A stretch of DNA of 26,885 nucleotides, taken from CBIFVZ01 sp966185765 (GTDB lineage Bacteria > Pseudomonadota > Gammaproteobacteria > Enterobacterales > Enterobacteriaceae). Under the pieces are notes generated by a model that was not told where the DNA came from, did not search any database, and saw nothing but the letters and a program-made list of their open reading frames with translations. The translations under genes and the position numbers were made by a program. The DNA lies in assembly GCA_966185765.1 (NCBI GenBank), contig CBIFVZ010000054.1, forward strand, positions 1-26,885, given 5' to 3'. Shown piece by piece: positions 1 through 8,861 of the stretch. Every line of letters begins with the position of its first letter. The first letter of the stretch is position 1.

Positions 1-196
1 ATTTGATGCTGCTCACTAACGATATAAAAAATGTTATTTAACAACATGATATTAAAATATCATTGCTTGCATGCGCATTTATCTTGAAAAAAAATGTGTT
101 ATAAGTCTAAAGTTTCAGCCCACTTAAACAATTACATAAATTCAACAAATAAACGTATGCCGTTATTGAGCAATGACAGTTCAGATGAGGAAAACT

Positions 197-1456
197 ATGA
201 AAGATCGCACTACGTTATGCAGTGATGACCTGACACTGAGACAAACGTTGTCCACCTTTCCCAAAAATGTTTCCATCTTGCTGTTTTTTATCTTTCTCAC
301 CCGTCTCAGCTATTTTATGGCCTGGCCATTCTTGTCCATTATCCTAACCCGCACTTATCAACTTACTCCGTTGACGATAGGCAGCCTGATGTCCGGTTGC
401 GCGCTAATTTCGGTCATATTGGGAATTTACGGTGGTTCATTGTCCGATCGGGTGGGTAGAAAAACGCTGCAGGTGTTGGGTTGCCTGTTGGCAATTGCCG
501 GTTATGCCAGCATTGCGCTGGCAGACAGCATATTCATCTTCGCCTTCGGCCTTTTATTGACCGGCATATCGTTTTCCTGGATAGATGCCCCCAGCCGCGC
601 CCTCATGAGTGATTTGCTGCAGGATCAGAAACGGCGGGAACTGGCATTGCAAATTCGCTACTTCGCGGTGAACATCGCGGCGGTCAGCGGGCCACTTATC
701 GGCATCACTTTTGGCCTAAATTCGCAAAAAGGCACGTTTTTGCTCACTGCGCTCTCTTACGTACCGTTTTTGCTCTTTTCTCTACGGTGCATTCCCGCTG
801 GCAAAACGTTGCTCCACAGCCGCAGCAACACAAAAGAACAGCATGATGAAGTCATGGGCGCGTGGCAGGTTACCCGCCTTATTTTCAGGGACCATATTTA
901 TATCATCGCGTTGATCAGCAGCTTTCTCTGCTATCTGGTGTACGCGCAGATTGAATCTATCGTGCCCCAATATTTATTGATAGTAGATGCGACGCGCGCG
1001 GTCGATTTAGTAACGGCCATACTGGTGACCAACGCAATCACCGTATTGATCGCACAATTCTATCTGGTGCCTTTGCTGGCAAATACGCCTGTCGAACAAC
1101 GCATTGTGATTGGTGCGTTGATTTTCGCACTTTCCCAAATGTTGTTTTGGGCCAACGATACGGCCAACACATACTGGTGGGCTGGATGTACGGTAATATT
1201 CAGCATTGCGGAGGCCATTCTGTTACCCAATTTGAGCATTTTGCTCGATCGCCTTGCGCCGGAACGCTATCGAGGAGCTTATTTAGGCGCCTCAACGTTG
1301 GTTGTGCTCGGCCTGTCTTTGGGGCCTTTTGTCGGCGGAGCATTATTAGAGTGGTCGGATAAGGGTGTGTTCGTCATGATGGCGCTATTTTGCCTGTGCA
1401 TTGCCGCTTTGATGCTGATAAACAAACAAAAAATAAAACACAGACTGAGAGAATAG
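197..1456 (+). CDS. MFS drug-efflux-type transporter (DHA1, MdtH-like)
   Basis: A 419-aa inner-membrane transporter of the major facilitator superfamily, with about 12 hydrophobic segments. The loop after the second segment carries the MFS signature GGSLSDRVGRKT, and a conserved GPLIG stretch follows in the fifth-helix region. The pattern is closest to drug:H+ antiporters such as MdtH, but the substrate cannot be read. An in-frame ATG at 173 exists. I prefer the ATG at 197 because GAGG lies 6 bases before it and the protein then begins MKDRTT. The SDR gene starts 3 bases after the stop, so the two are almost certainly co-transcribed. The 172 bases upstream are very AT-rich and hold no other gene. 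Confidence 0.85.
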   Translation: MKDRTTLCSDDLTLRQTLSTFPKNVSILLFFIFLTRLSYFMAWPFLSIILTRTYQLTPLTIGSLMSGCALISVILGIYGGSLSDRVGRKTLQVLGCLLAIAGYASIALADSIFIFAFGLLLTGISFSWIDAPSRALMSDLLQDQKRRELALQIRYFAVNIAAVSGPLIGITFGLNSQKGTFLLTALSYVPFLLFSLRCIPAGKTLLHSRSNTKEQHDEVMGAWQVTRLIFRDHIYIIALISSFLCYLVYAQIESIVPQYLLIVDATRAVDLVTAILVTNAITVLIAQFYLVPLLANTPVEQRIVIGALIFALSQMLFWANDTANTYWWAGCTVIFSIAEAILLPNLSILLDRLAPERYRGAYLGASTLVVLGLSLGPFVGGALLEWSDKGVFVMMALFCLCIAALMLINKQKIKHRLRE

Positions 1457-1459
1457 GAC

Positions 1460-2209
1460 ATGAACGATAAGATTACCCTGATTACTGGCGGCGATCGCGG
1501 GATCGGCCGGGCAACCTCCCTCTATTTGGCAAGCAAGGGACATAAAATTTGCGTTGGGTATCGAATACGTGAGGCCAATGCACGCGAAGTTGTAGAACGG
1601 ATCCGCCATGCCGGTGGGGAAGCCATCTCCATACAAGCCGACATCACCCAGGAAGAGCAAATTGTGGCGTTATTTGAACAGGTAGATAAAGATCTTGGCC
1701 CCATTTCCGGGTTGGTAAACAATGCCGGGATGCTGATGCCTCAAGCTTCAATCGAACAACTGAACGCACAGCGTCTGGCTACGTTGTTTGCTACGAACGT
1801 CAGCGGCAGTTTCATCTGCGCGCGCGAAGCAGTTAAACGCATGGCGTTTCGTCATGGTGGCCGAGGCGGCGCCATCGTGAACGTCTCTTCCGCAGCATCC
1901 CGCCTTGGCGCACCGCACGAGTATGTAGATTATGCCGCCTCAAAAGGCGCGATTGATACCCTGACCATCGGTTTGTCTTTGGAGGTCGCTGGCCAGGGCA
2001 TCCGTGTCAATGCCGTTCGCCCCGGTTTTATTTATACCGACATGCATGCTGACGGTGGCGAAGCCGCGCGAGTCGATCGAGTTAAAGACGACTTGCCGAT
2101 GAAACGCGGTGGTCAACCGGAAGAAGTAGCTCAAGCTATAGCATGGTTATTATCCGATGAGGCTTCATATGTAACAGGGAGTTTTATCGAATTGGCCGGG
2201 GGAAAATGA
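1460..2209 (+). CDS. SDR-family NAD(P)-dependent oxidoreductase, YgfF-like
   Basis: A 249-aa classical short-chain dehydrogenase. The Rossmann glycine motif TGGDRGIG is at residues 9-16, NNAG at 87-90, and the catalytic Ser about 144 with Tyr158 and Lys162 (YAASK). The stretch VDYAASKGAIDTLT and the C-terminus YVTGSFIELAGGK closely match E. coli YgfF as I remember it, so I call it YgfF-like. The substrate is unknown; FabG-like or sugar dehydrogenase annotations are common for this family. It is a soluble cytoplasmic enzyme. It begins 3 bases after the MFS stop, with GAGAG about 9 bases before the ATG. This suggests a two-gene operon in which the exporter and a carbonyl-reducing enzyme act on related compounds (inference). 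Confidence 0.85.
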   Translation: MNDKITLITGGDRGIGRATSLYLASKGHKICVGYRIREANAREVVERIRHAGGEAISIQADITQEEQIVALFEQVDKDLGPISGLVNNAGMLMPQASIEQLNAQRLATLFATNVSGSFICAREAVKRMAFRHGGRGGAIVNVSSAASRLGAPHEYVDYAASKGAIDTLTIGLSLEVAGQGIRVNAVRPGFIYTDMHADGGEAARVDRVKDDLPMKRGGQPEEVAQAIAWLLSDEASYVTGSFIELAGGK

Positions 2210-3146
2210 GCGCATCACGATAGTATACGAGGTGGATAACCCTGCAATGCGCATATGACAGCTCATCCATTGCAGACTTTCCCCTGGCGGTCCGCAAATA
2301 GCCCTATTGGATGGTAGAGGAGTAGGAGGCGAGATAACTCTCTAGACAACGACTCACTTTTATTGATGAGAAGTTTTTCCTGTGGTCATACGCATGATGC
2401 CGGGATGTTCATCGTGAAATAAAATCAAACGCCTCAAAATCCTTCAGGATGTCATTGAACGCCTGATCAGGCTGTGGAAATTATAGCGCTCGCCCTGAAC
2501 GGAAACTTTTGCCAGCACATCTGCAATTTACTGTAGGTCGGCAGTAGTCAGTTCAACTTTACCGATCAGTGCGACCAGGTTGTAGTCAATAACCATCGTA
2601 GTGAAGGTGATCGCTCAGGCGGTCACCGCGCCAGAAACGTTCCGCCTGGCATTTAATGAAAGCACTATATTCTTTAAACCTGTGTCGCTTTTAATAAATG
2701 TCTAAAGAGAGGCGTATAAAATCCATTCACTTACAATCTGCTATTTCATTTTTTTCACGTCCACTCTATCAATAGCAGATATTTGAATACCTCAGCCTAC
2801 CTTAGCAAAAAATAATGATGTAACAAAATACAGAGAATATTCGGCGCTCTACAAATTCCCGCTGATATTTGTAAGGACTCGGTAATCAGTGCACGCAGCG
2901 CGTGGAAACTCGATAAAAGTGAGTTACACCACGTTTATAAAATAAATCCGAGCATAGCCTCATTTTCGCCTTTCAACATGGAAAATTTAATCATGCTTTA
3001 CTAAATTTTGAAGTGCTTGCTCCACGCTACGTTTGAGATAACACAGATGTATCTACCTGAAAAAAATGATTTTGCATAGGCTGAATATGCTTATCTGATT
3101 TTGAGTAAGGCTGAGAGGCAAAATGTCATGATAAGAAGGATACCGT
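2210..3146. other. Long non-coding, decayed intergenic region
   Basis: There are 937 bases between the SDR gene and katG with no intact reading frame. The 2460-2660 part carries broken coding on the minus strand (separate entry). The 2660-3146 part is AT-rich and holds the katG leader. I looked for an OxyR-type arrangement of ATAG/CTAT repeats before katG and did not find a convincing one, nor a confident -35/-10 pair. Confidence 0.6.
2462..2665 (-). pseudogene. Possible remnant of an aldo-keto reductase gene
   Basis: Reading the minus strand gives coding-looking fragments in two frames broken by stops. One is VIDYNLVALIGKVELTTADL, then a stop, then IADVLAKVSVQGERYN. The order of a conserved hydrophobic strand, LTTADL, a helix and VQGERY resembles the C-terminal end of aldo-keto reductases (typically ELTxEDLxxI...GxRY). 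Upstream of it lies AERFWRGDRLSDHLHYDGY, also ended by a stop. No complete gene can be rebuilt. The assignment rests on one short motif and is tentative; it could also be a relic of another reductase. Confidence 0.35.
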
Positions 3147-5324
3147 ATGAGTAACCAGCCTGATCCCACCGTCACCGCACCCCCCAAGTGCCCTTTTCAC
3201 GCCCAGCCAAAAGAGATCTATGCTGGCGGCGGCACCACTATCCGGGACTGGTGGCCACATGAACTACGACTCGACTTATTAAACCAACACTCCAACCGGT
3301 CAAATCCACTGGGAGAAGATTTTAATTACCGTGAAGAGTTTAAAAAACTCGATTTCCACGCGCTCAAGAGTGATATTCGGGCGTTGTTGACAGAATCCCA
3401 GTCCTGGTGGCCCGCCGACTGGGGCAGCTATGTTGGTTTATTTATCCGCATGGCCTGGCATGGCGCAGGTACCTACCGTTCCGTTGACGGCCGTGGCGGC
3501 TCGGGACGAGGTCAACAACGGTTTTCTCCCGTCAACTCCTGGCCGGACAACGTAAGCCTGGACAAGGCTCGACGTTTATTATGGCCCGTGAAAAAAAAGT
3601 ATGGCCAAAAGATATCCTGGGCAGATTTGTTCATTCTGGCAGGGAACGTTGCGCTTGAAAACTCAAGCTTTCGCACGTTCGGTTATGGTGCCGGGCGTGA
3701 AGATGTGTGGGAGCCGGACCTTGATGTCGACTGGGGAAATGAAAAAACCTGGCTTGCGCACCGCCACCCTGAAGACTTAGCGCATAAGCCGCTGGGTGCG
3801 ACAGAAATGGGGTTAATTTATGTCAACCCCGAAGGCCCTGAAGCGAGTGGCGATCCGTTATCAGCCGCGCCAGCCATTCGTGCAACCTTCGGGAACATGG
3901 GCATGAATGACGAAGAAACGGTGGCGTTAATTGCCGGGGGGCATACTTTAGGTAAAACGCATGGCGCCGCCTCCGGTACCCATCTTGGGCCAGAGCCAGC
4001 GGCTGCCGGAATAGAATTGCAAGGACTGGGATGGGCAAACAACTTTGGCAGCGGTTCCGGTCCTGATGCCATCACGTCAGGTCTGGAAGTGATATGGTCG
4101 CAAACGCCTGTACAGTGGAGTAATAACTTCTTTGAGAATTTGTTCAAATATGAATGGGTTCAAACCCGCAGTCCGGGCGGTGCTATTCAGTTTGAAGCGA
4201 AAGACGGGCCTGAAATCATTCCGGATCCCTTCGACCCGAATAAAAAACGCAAACCAACCATGTTAGTTACTGATATTACGTTACGCGTCGATCCGGATTA
4301 TGAAAAAATATCCCGCCGCTTCCTGAACGATCCTCAGGCGTTCAATGAAGCCTTTGCGCGTGCGTGGTTTAAACTAACGCACCGTGATATGGGGCCTAAA
4401 TCTCGCTATCTTGGGCCAGAAGTCCCTGCTGAAGATTTACTGTGGCAAGACCCTTTGCCTGCTCCCGTTCATCACCCTTCCCATGAAGATATCACCACCC
4501 TAAAAGCCGCCATTGCTGGTGCGGGACTGCCTGTCGGCAGCCTGGTCAGCGTTGCATGGGCATCCGCTTCCACTTTCCGTGGTGGTGATAAACGTGGTGG
4601 TGCCAACGGCGCACGTCTGGCCCTTCTGCCTCAATGTGAGTGGGAAATCAATGCCGGAACCGTGCACGTCTTACCGGTTCTGAAATCAATTCAGCAGGCA
4701 TCAGGCAAAGCATCATTAGCCGATGTGATTGTACTGGCAGGCGTAGTCGGTATTGAGCAAGCCGCCAGCGCCGCAGGTATCCATATCGACGTTCCCTTTA
4801 CACCCGGGCGTGTTGATGCTCTCCAGGAACAAACAGATATTGAGTCATTCAACCTCCTTGAACCGCAGGCAGATGGATTTCGTAATTACCGTAAGTCATC
4901 ACAAGAGCCGTCAACGGAAGAGCTGCTCATTGATAAGGCACAACGACTCACTCTGAGCATACCTGAGATGACAGTTTTAATAGGTGGCTTACGCGTGCTG
5001 GGTACTAACTTCGACGGCAGCCAGCATGGCGTCTTTACTGACCGTACAGGTGTTCTGAGTAACGACTTTTTTATTAACCTGCTGGATATGAGAACCGAAT
5101 GGAAACCGCTCGATGAAAACAAGGAGTTGTTTGAAGGTCGGGATCGTGAGAGTGGTGGCGTGAAATACACTGCTACACGTGCCGATCTGATTTTTGGCTC
5201 TCATAGCGTACTGCGTGCGGTCGCTGAGGTTTACGCCAGTGATGATGCTCAAGATAAATTTGTCCATGACTTCGTGGCAGCATGGGTCAAAGTGATGAAC
5301 CTCGATCGTTTTGATATTGCCTGA
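3147..5324 (+). CDS. katG: Catalase-peroxidase KatG
   Basis: A 725-aa bifunctional haem enzyme that destroys hydrogen peroxide by catalase and peroxidase activity. The distal haem triad Arg101, Trp104, His105 sits in RMAWHGAGTYR. The covalent Trp-Tyr-Met adduct is expected from Trp104, Tyr225 (GLIYVNPEG) and Met251. The proximal ligand is His266 in GGHTLGKTHG. The N-terminal active and C-terminal degenerate halves are both present, and the length matches E. coli KatG (726 aa). There is no signal peptide, so it is cytoplasmic. AAGGA lies 6 bases before the ATG. It is monocistronic, flanked by a decayed region on the left and a convergent gene on the right. Peroxide control is expected from the family but no OxyR site was identified. 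Confidence 0.97.
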   Translation: MSNQPDPTVTAPPKCPFHAQPKEIYAGGGTTIRDWWPHELRLDLLNQHSNRSNPLGEDFNYREEFKKLDFHALKSDIRALLTESQSWWPADWGSYVGLFIRMAWHGAGTYRSVDGRGGSGRGQQRFSPVNSWPDNVSLDKARRLLWPVKKKYGQKISWADLFILAGNVALENSSFRTFGYGAGREDVWEPDLDVDWGNEKTWLAHRHPEDLAHKPLGATEMGLIYVNPEGPEASGDPLSAAPAIRATFGNMGMNDEETVALIAGGHTLGKTHGAASGTHLGPEPAAAGIELQGLGWANNFGSGSGPDAITSGLEVIWSQTPVQWSNNFFENLFKYEWVQTRSPGGAIQFEAKDGPEIIPDPFDPNKKRKPTMLVTDITLRVDPDYEKISRRFLNDPQAFNEAFARAWFKLTHRDMGPKSRYLGPEVPAEDLLWQDPLPAPVHHPSHEDITTLKAAIAGAGLPVGSLVSVAWASASTFRGGDKRGGANGARLALLPQCEWEINAGTVHVLPVLKSIQQASGKASLADVIVLAGVVGIEQAASAAGIHIDVPFTPGRVDALQEQTDIESFNLLEPQADGFRNYRKSSQEPSTEELLIDKAQRLTLSIPEMTVLIGGLRVLGTNFDGSQHGVFTDRTGVLSNDFFINLLDMRTEWKPLDENKELFEGRDRESGGVKYTATRADLIFGSHSVLRAVAEVYASDDAQDKFVHDFVAAWVKVMNLDRFDIA

Positions 5325-5346
5325 TGTCAGACCAACATTTGACGCG

Positions 5347-5372
5347 ATCACCGCCCAGTTTGGGGTGGTGAT
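5347..5372 (+). terminator. Hairpin 22 bases after katG, weak terminator
   Basis: A ten-base-pair stem with one G-U pair, ATCACCGCCC against GGGTGGTGAT, has a six-base loop. It follows the katG stop by 22 bases. No run of T follows (ATTAGTAAAA), so it is either a poor intrinsic terminator or a 3-prime stabilising hairpin. The remaining bases to 5616 show no gene. Confidence 0.4.
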
Positions 5373-5616
5373 TAGTAAAACATTCTGGTCCGTTTTCCTG
5401 CTTATCAGGCCTGGCGTTAGATTAGTATGTATCCACCTGGGCATTGCACTGCCTTCATTTATTTAAGCAGTAAGGGGAGCGCTATCGACAATGCCAGACA
5501 GCCTCACCCGGCTGCAGTAAATATCCCGGAACAATGTCCAGTCACAAAGCGGGGCAACGTTACCATCATATTGGCTCCCATTAGCATCTGACATAGCTCA
5601 GGCTGCCGCTGCGTTG

Positions 5617-6594
5617 TTATACGGCCAACTCATCCACTACCTCAGCAACACGTTTAACGGTACGAATACTGCCAATGCCGGTACCCAGCGAGATGTAGCC
5701 CTCATCCGTATTGCCTTCCAGCATACCAATACGTAAACCTCGCAATCCACCCATTGTCGCGCCAAGCTCCTCATGGCTGGCTCCGGCTTTATCCATTGCC
5801 ACCAGTTTTTCCGCAAGCCGTCCGGGTAGCGCGCGGTAATAGGCAGGAAGCGTGCGAAAAAGCAGCAGGTCCAGACCATTCGCCACCACAATTTTATCTT
5901 TCACCGACTGTGGCACGCGGCTTTCCACGGTGCTGATAAATACCGAACCGGCAAAAACACCTTCCGCACCCAGAGCATGGGCTGCTCGGGCGGTGCGGCT
6001 ATCGGTAATCCCCCCTGCTGCCATCACCGGCACATTACAAACCGCATCAGCAATCAAAGGTACGATAGAAAAGGTGCCCACAACTGTACCCGGCAACGTC
6101 CCACCTTCATCAAAACCTGTTGCAACAATAATATCCGCACCAGCGTCCTCAGCAAGACGTGTATTCTCAGGTGTTGGATTCAGATCGCGATAGATAATTT
6201 TGATGCCAGCGGTCTTTAGTTCATCAAATAAAACGGGGATGACTGCCCCTTCACCATAGCCGGTATAAACCACGGCTGGCACCCTCTCCGCTTTAATCAT
6301 TTGCAGCATTGGCGGTGTCCAGACATCGTTTTCTGGCGCAGGAATAAGGTTAATGGCAAAGGGCTTATTGGTTAGCGCACGCGTTTTACGAATTTCTTCA
6401 CGCATTTTTGCAGCGGTTTCCTCAGGCGTAGAGACGGCGGTTTGCGCGCTTAAGCCTGCATTGGGTCCCAGCACACCAAGCCCCCCGGCATTACTGACTG
6501 CCGCGACCAGTCGCGCATCGGTGAGCCACGATAACGGCCCCTGTATCACCGGTTTTTCGATGCCAAGAATCTGGTTAATACGGTTCTTTTGCAT
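5617..6594 (-). CDS. Nitronate monooxygenase / 2-nitropropane dioxygenase-family flavoprotein
   Basis: A 325-aa FMN-dependent TIM-barrel enzyme. Family marks are the N-terminal KPVIQGPLSWLTDARL, the glycine-rich SNAGGLGVLGPNAG at about 34-47, and a C-terminal phosphate-binding segment with AAGGITDSRTARAAHALGA followed by GVFAGSVF. Characterised relatives oxidise alkyl nitronates such as propionate-3-nitronate; others are enoyl-ACP reductases (FabK), so the substrate is uncertain. The frame is open 33 bases further upstream. I place the start at 6594 because AGGGAG lies 8 bases before that ATG. It is transcribed away from a LysR gene across a 363-base divergent region, the classic layout for local LysR control. 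Confidence 0.85.
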   Translation of the reverse strand: MQKNRINQILGIEKPVIQGPLSWLTDARLVAAVSNAGGLGVLGPNAGLSAQTAVSTPEETAAKMREEIRKTRALTNKPFAINLIPAPENDVWTPPMLQMIKAERVPAVVYTGYGEGAVIPVLFDELKTAGIKIIYRDLNPTPENTRLAEDAGADIIVATGFDEGGTLPGTVVGTFSIVPLIADAVCNVPVMAAGGITDSRTARAAHALGAEGVFAGSVFISTVESRVPQSVKDKIVVANGLDLLLFRTLPAYYRALPGRLAEKLVAMDKAGASHEELGATMGGLRGLRIGMLEGNTDEGYISLGTGIGSIRTVKRVAEVVDELAV

Positions 6595-6957
6595 AATAAA
6601 ACTCCCTGTTAATGGCAATGCAAACAACGATTACCGCTGTTTTTATGTTTGAAATCTTTGGATCGAATATTATGTTTCCTTGTTGCGCTGAAAAACCGCT
6701 TGTTTTTTAATCCAGAATTACCAAATACGTAATAATCGATAGTGATACATCTTTCTCTTTAGAAATCCGACACAAATAAAACCCCACAGCCCATTGATAA
6801 TTAATGCTCAAGATGCAACGAGTGATTGAACACAGGTTTTTTGTCAGGGAGCATCTGATGTCAAAAGACAACCTTACTGTTAAGAAATAAATAACAATGA
6901 AACGCAGGGTGGCTGTATTCTGTTACAGTCCTTCATCTGCTTACTCTCACAGATAAC
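6595..6957. promoter_or_regulatory. Divergent control region between the NMO-type gene and its LysR regulator
   Basis: This AT-rich 363-base region has no gene. A possible minus-strand promoter for the flavoprotein is TTTTTC (6695-6690) and TAATAT (6672-6667), spaced 17. Near the LysR start lies CTGTATTCTGTTACAG (6913-6928), which contains an imperfect inverted repeat around T-N11-A and is a candidate LysR operator. Both are weak, eye-found matches. Confidence 0.35.
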
Positions 6958-7860
6958 ATGCAAATTAATCTTCTTGAATCAATAAAGGTTTTTATTGAAA
7001 TCGTTGAATCCGGCAGTCTTCGCCAGGCGGCGGAGAACCTGCAGATGCACTGCCCGGCAGTCACCAGGATGCTGCAACAGCTGGAGAAATACACCGGTAC
7101 ATGTCTGATGCAGCGAACGACCCGGCGACTTCAACTGACGCCTGAAGGAGAAATGTTTTATCACCGCAGTAAACCGCTTTTGGCACAAGCGCATGATTTG
7201 CTGGATTCGTTTGCTCCCGACAGCGCGTTAACCGGACAACTGCGCATTGACATGCCAGTGGCCTTTGCCACGTTACTGGTAGTGCCGAACCTTGCCGATT
7301 TTTATCGCGCTTATCCCAATATTGAAATTATTCTGGAGAGTTCCGATCGTCGCCGGGATATGCTGCTGGAAGGGCTGCATTGTGTATTGCGTATTGGCGA
7401 GCTTGAGGACGGGAATTATATTGCTCGCCCGCTTGGCGATGCCAAAATGACAACCTGCGCCAGTCCTGTTTACCTTGCAGAGTACGGTACACCGAAAACC
7501 CTGGAGGATTTGCAGCACCATCAGGCCGTGAACTGGATTAACAGCAGCAGTCGCCGCATTATACCGTGGATTTTTCACACACCGGCCGGGCCACAGGAGG
7601 TTCATCTGCCAGGCAAACTGGTACTGGATAACTCAGAAGCCTATATTGCCGCAGGCCTCGCGGGACTGGGAATACTGCAGGGAACAAATCTCTTTCTACA
7701 ACCGTATATTGATACGGGTGAGCTGGTGGAAATATTACCTGACTATCCAGCATCAACGCGCAAATTGTCATTGTTGTATCCGCACCGTCACCTTTCACGC
7801 AAAGTGCGCGTTTTTGCCCAATGGCTGGAAGGGATATTACAACAGCGATATAGCAGGTAG
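6958..7860 (+). CDS. LysR-family transcriptional regulator
   Basis: A 300-aa DNA-binding regulator. The N-terminal winged helix-turn-helix spans about residues 1-62, with SGSLRQAAENLQMHCPAVTR as the helix-turn-helix and TRRLQLTPEGEMFYHR following. An effector-binding periplasmic-binding-protein-like domain covers about 90-295. It belongs to the broad AaeR/DmlR/YafC-type branch. It is divergent from the nitronate monooxygenase-type gene and most likely controls it; the inducer is unknown. No strong ribosome binding site is seen before the ATG at 6958. Downstream there is only non-coding sequence, so it is probably monocistronic. Confidence 0.88.
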   Translation: MQINLLESIKVFIEIVESGSLRQAAENLQMHCPAVTRMLQQLEKYTGTCLMQRTTRRLQLTPEGEMFYHRSKPLLAQAHDLLDSFAPDSALTGQLRIDMPVAFATLLVVPNLADFYRAYPNIEIILESSDRRRDMLLEGLHCVLRIGELEDGNYIARPLGDAKMTTCASPVYLAEYGTPKTLEDLQHHQAVNWINSSSRRIIPWIFHTPAGPQEVHLPGKLVLDNSEAYIAAGLAGLGILQGTNLFLQPYIDTGELVEILPDYPASTRKLSLLYPHRHLSRKVRVFAQWLEGILQQRYSR

Positions 7861-8222
7861 CAGATTGAGTGAGCAAATGTTGCCTGAAAGCTCGCCCAAT
7901 TTTCAGTATTCCCTTCCCATTATCAGATTCCTTGAGTTTACAACATATGACTTGTCCAGATGGATTTACCCAAACCAGACTTATATTATTTATCGTGTTG
8001 TGATTGCCTGAACCAGGCAAGCAATACATAAGCACGTGGCTAAAAGTCTCACGCTGGAGATGGAAAGAGAACCGGGGACAGGATGAACCGGGACGCTGCT
8101 ACCAGTGAACAGTTTAAGTATAACAACACCCGGCAGTATTTTGCCCACCGTCCCCTGACCCGAGAGCACATCAGGCAGAGCGTCTGCGCTGACAGCATGC
8201 GCACGGCGCGGCGCGTCGCCTG
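7861..8222. other. Intergenic region with an inverted repeat
   Basis: There are 362 bases between the LysR gene and the unknown 109-aa gene. TTGCCTG (8004-8010) and CAGGCAA (8014-8020) form a perfect inverted repeat with a 3-base loop. No T run follows, so it is not an obvious terminator. A plus-strand frame opening at 8083 runs mostly antisense to the next gene and lacks a recognisable domain; I do not call it. Confidence 0.5.
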
Positions 8223-8552
8223 TTATTTTGTCGGCGTCATTATCTCAAGCGCGGAATTAACCTGTAGCGTGGTATCAACACCGGTTTCGGTATTCACCAT
8301 TGGCAGTTCTTTAAGATCAGCAAGAAAATCATCGCTTTTTACACGTCTGACCTGCGGTGCTGCAGCGCTTTTTCTCTCTTCTTTTACGTACAGCGACAGT
8401 ATGCTCACCATCCGGCGGTGATCATCAGCGGTGTAATCCCTGGGCAGCGAGACATAAGAAAAATAACGCTCACCATCTTGCGACACCATTGGAATCGGCA
8501 CCTGGATAAATTGTTCTTCTGAAATCCCTTTATTCATTTCTCTGCCAGCCAT
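8223..8552 (-). CDS. Hypothetical protein, 109 aa
   Basis: I do not recognise this protein. It is soluble, charged, free of cysteine, and has no signal peptide or membrane segment. The middle (QDGERYFSYVSLPRDY then ADDHRRMVSILSLYVKEER) looks like a small alpha/beta fold; the C-terminal third is polar and probably flexible. The frame also opens at a GTG 27 bases upstream. I choose the ATG at 8552 because AAGGA lies 7 bases before it. It is on the same strand as the deoxyribosyltransferase gene but separated from it by that gene's terminator, so it has its own transcript. It belongs to the accessory stretch between 8 and 10 kb. Confidence 0.6.
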   Translation of the reverse strand: MAGREMNKGISEEQFIQVPIPMVSQDGERYFSYVSLPRDYTADDHRRMVSILSLYVKEERKSAAAPQVRRVKSDDFLADLKELPMVNTETGVDTTLQVNSALEIMTPTK

Positions 8553-8861
8553 ATTTGCATCCTTATCATCCTGAGACACTCTGTTTTTACTACCCTATCA
8601 CCCACAGGTGATTGTGCATAAGAAATAATACGAAATGTATTCAATAGTCTTGGCGAAAAGAAGAATAATAAACACCAAACGCCACACTATTAAAACAGTG
8701 TGCCATCATATCATTTTCCATTCTTTTTGGAATGGGTAACTCCATAAGGCAACAGCGTAATCAAACAGAAGGTGCTGACGCCGGATCACTTCACAGCATC
8801 CTGAATGGCTTCCTGCAATGAATTAAAAACATTTAATGGCCGCCGGGCGACCATTAAAAAA
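8553..8861. other. AT-rich intergenic region with several small inverted repeats
   Basis: Three short palindromes lie in 309 bases: ATCACC-caca-GGTGAT at 8597-8612, CACACT-n8-AGTGTG at 8683-8702, and CCATTC-ttttt-g-GAATGG near 8718-8736. The first sits about 45 bases before the 109-aa gene start and could be an operator for it. A terminator for the gene to the right occupies the other end. No gene is seen. Confidence 0.45.
8821..8858 (-). terminator. Intrinsic terminator of the deoxyribosyltransferase gene
   Basis: On the minus strand a stem of TTTAATGG against CCATTAAA (8832-8839 and 8851-8858) encloses a short GC-rich loop. It is followed by TGTTTTTAATT. It begins only a few bases after the stop codon at 8862. 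Confidence 0.7.

Noticed and set aside
3001..3146. OxyR site or strong promoter before katG
   Set aside because: Only scattered hexamers (for example TTGCAT at 3072) were found, with wrong spacing for a -10 or for the four-part OxyR motif.
8004..8020. TTGCCTG-aac-CAGGCAA as a second MarR operator
   Set aside because: The half-sites are similar to the mar operator but the spacing is wrong and there is no promoter or mar-type gene beside it.
8083..8421. Plus-strand frame of 112 codons
   Set aside because: It is antisense to most of the better-supported 109-aa gene, has no known domain, and its second half is low-complexity Ser/Thr/Arg typical of shadow frames.
8779..8847. Minus-strand 22-codon ORF (MVARRPLNVFNSLQEAIQDA...) right after the deoxyribosyltransferase
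   Set aside because: It has no ribosome binding site and overlaps the terminator hairpin, so it is more likely a relic or chance frame.
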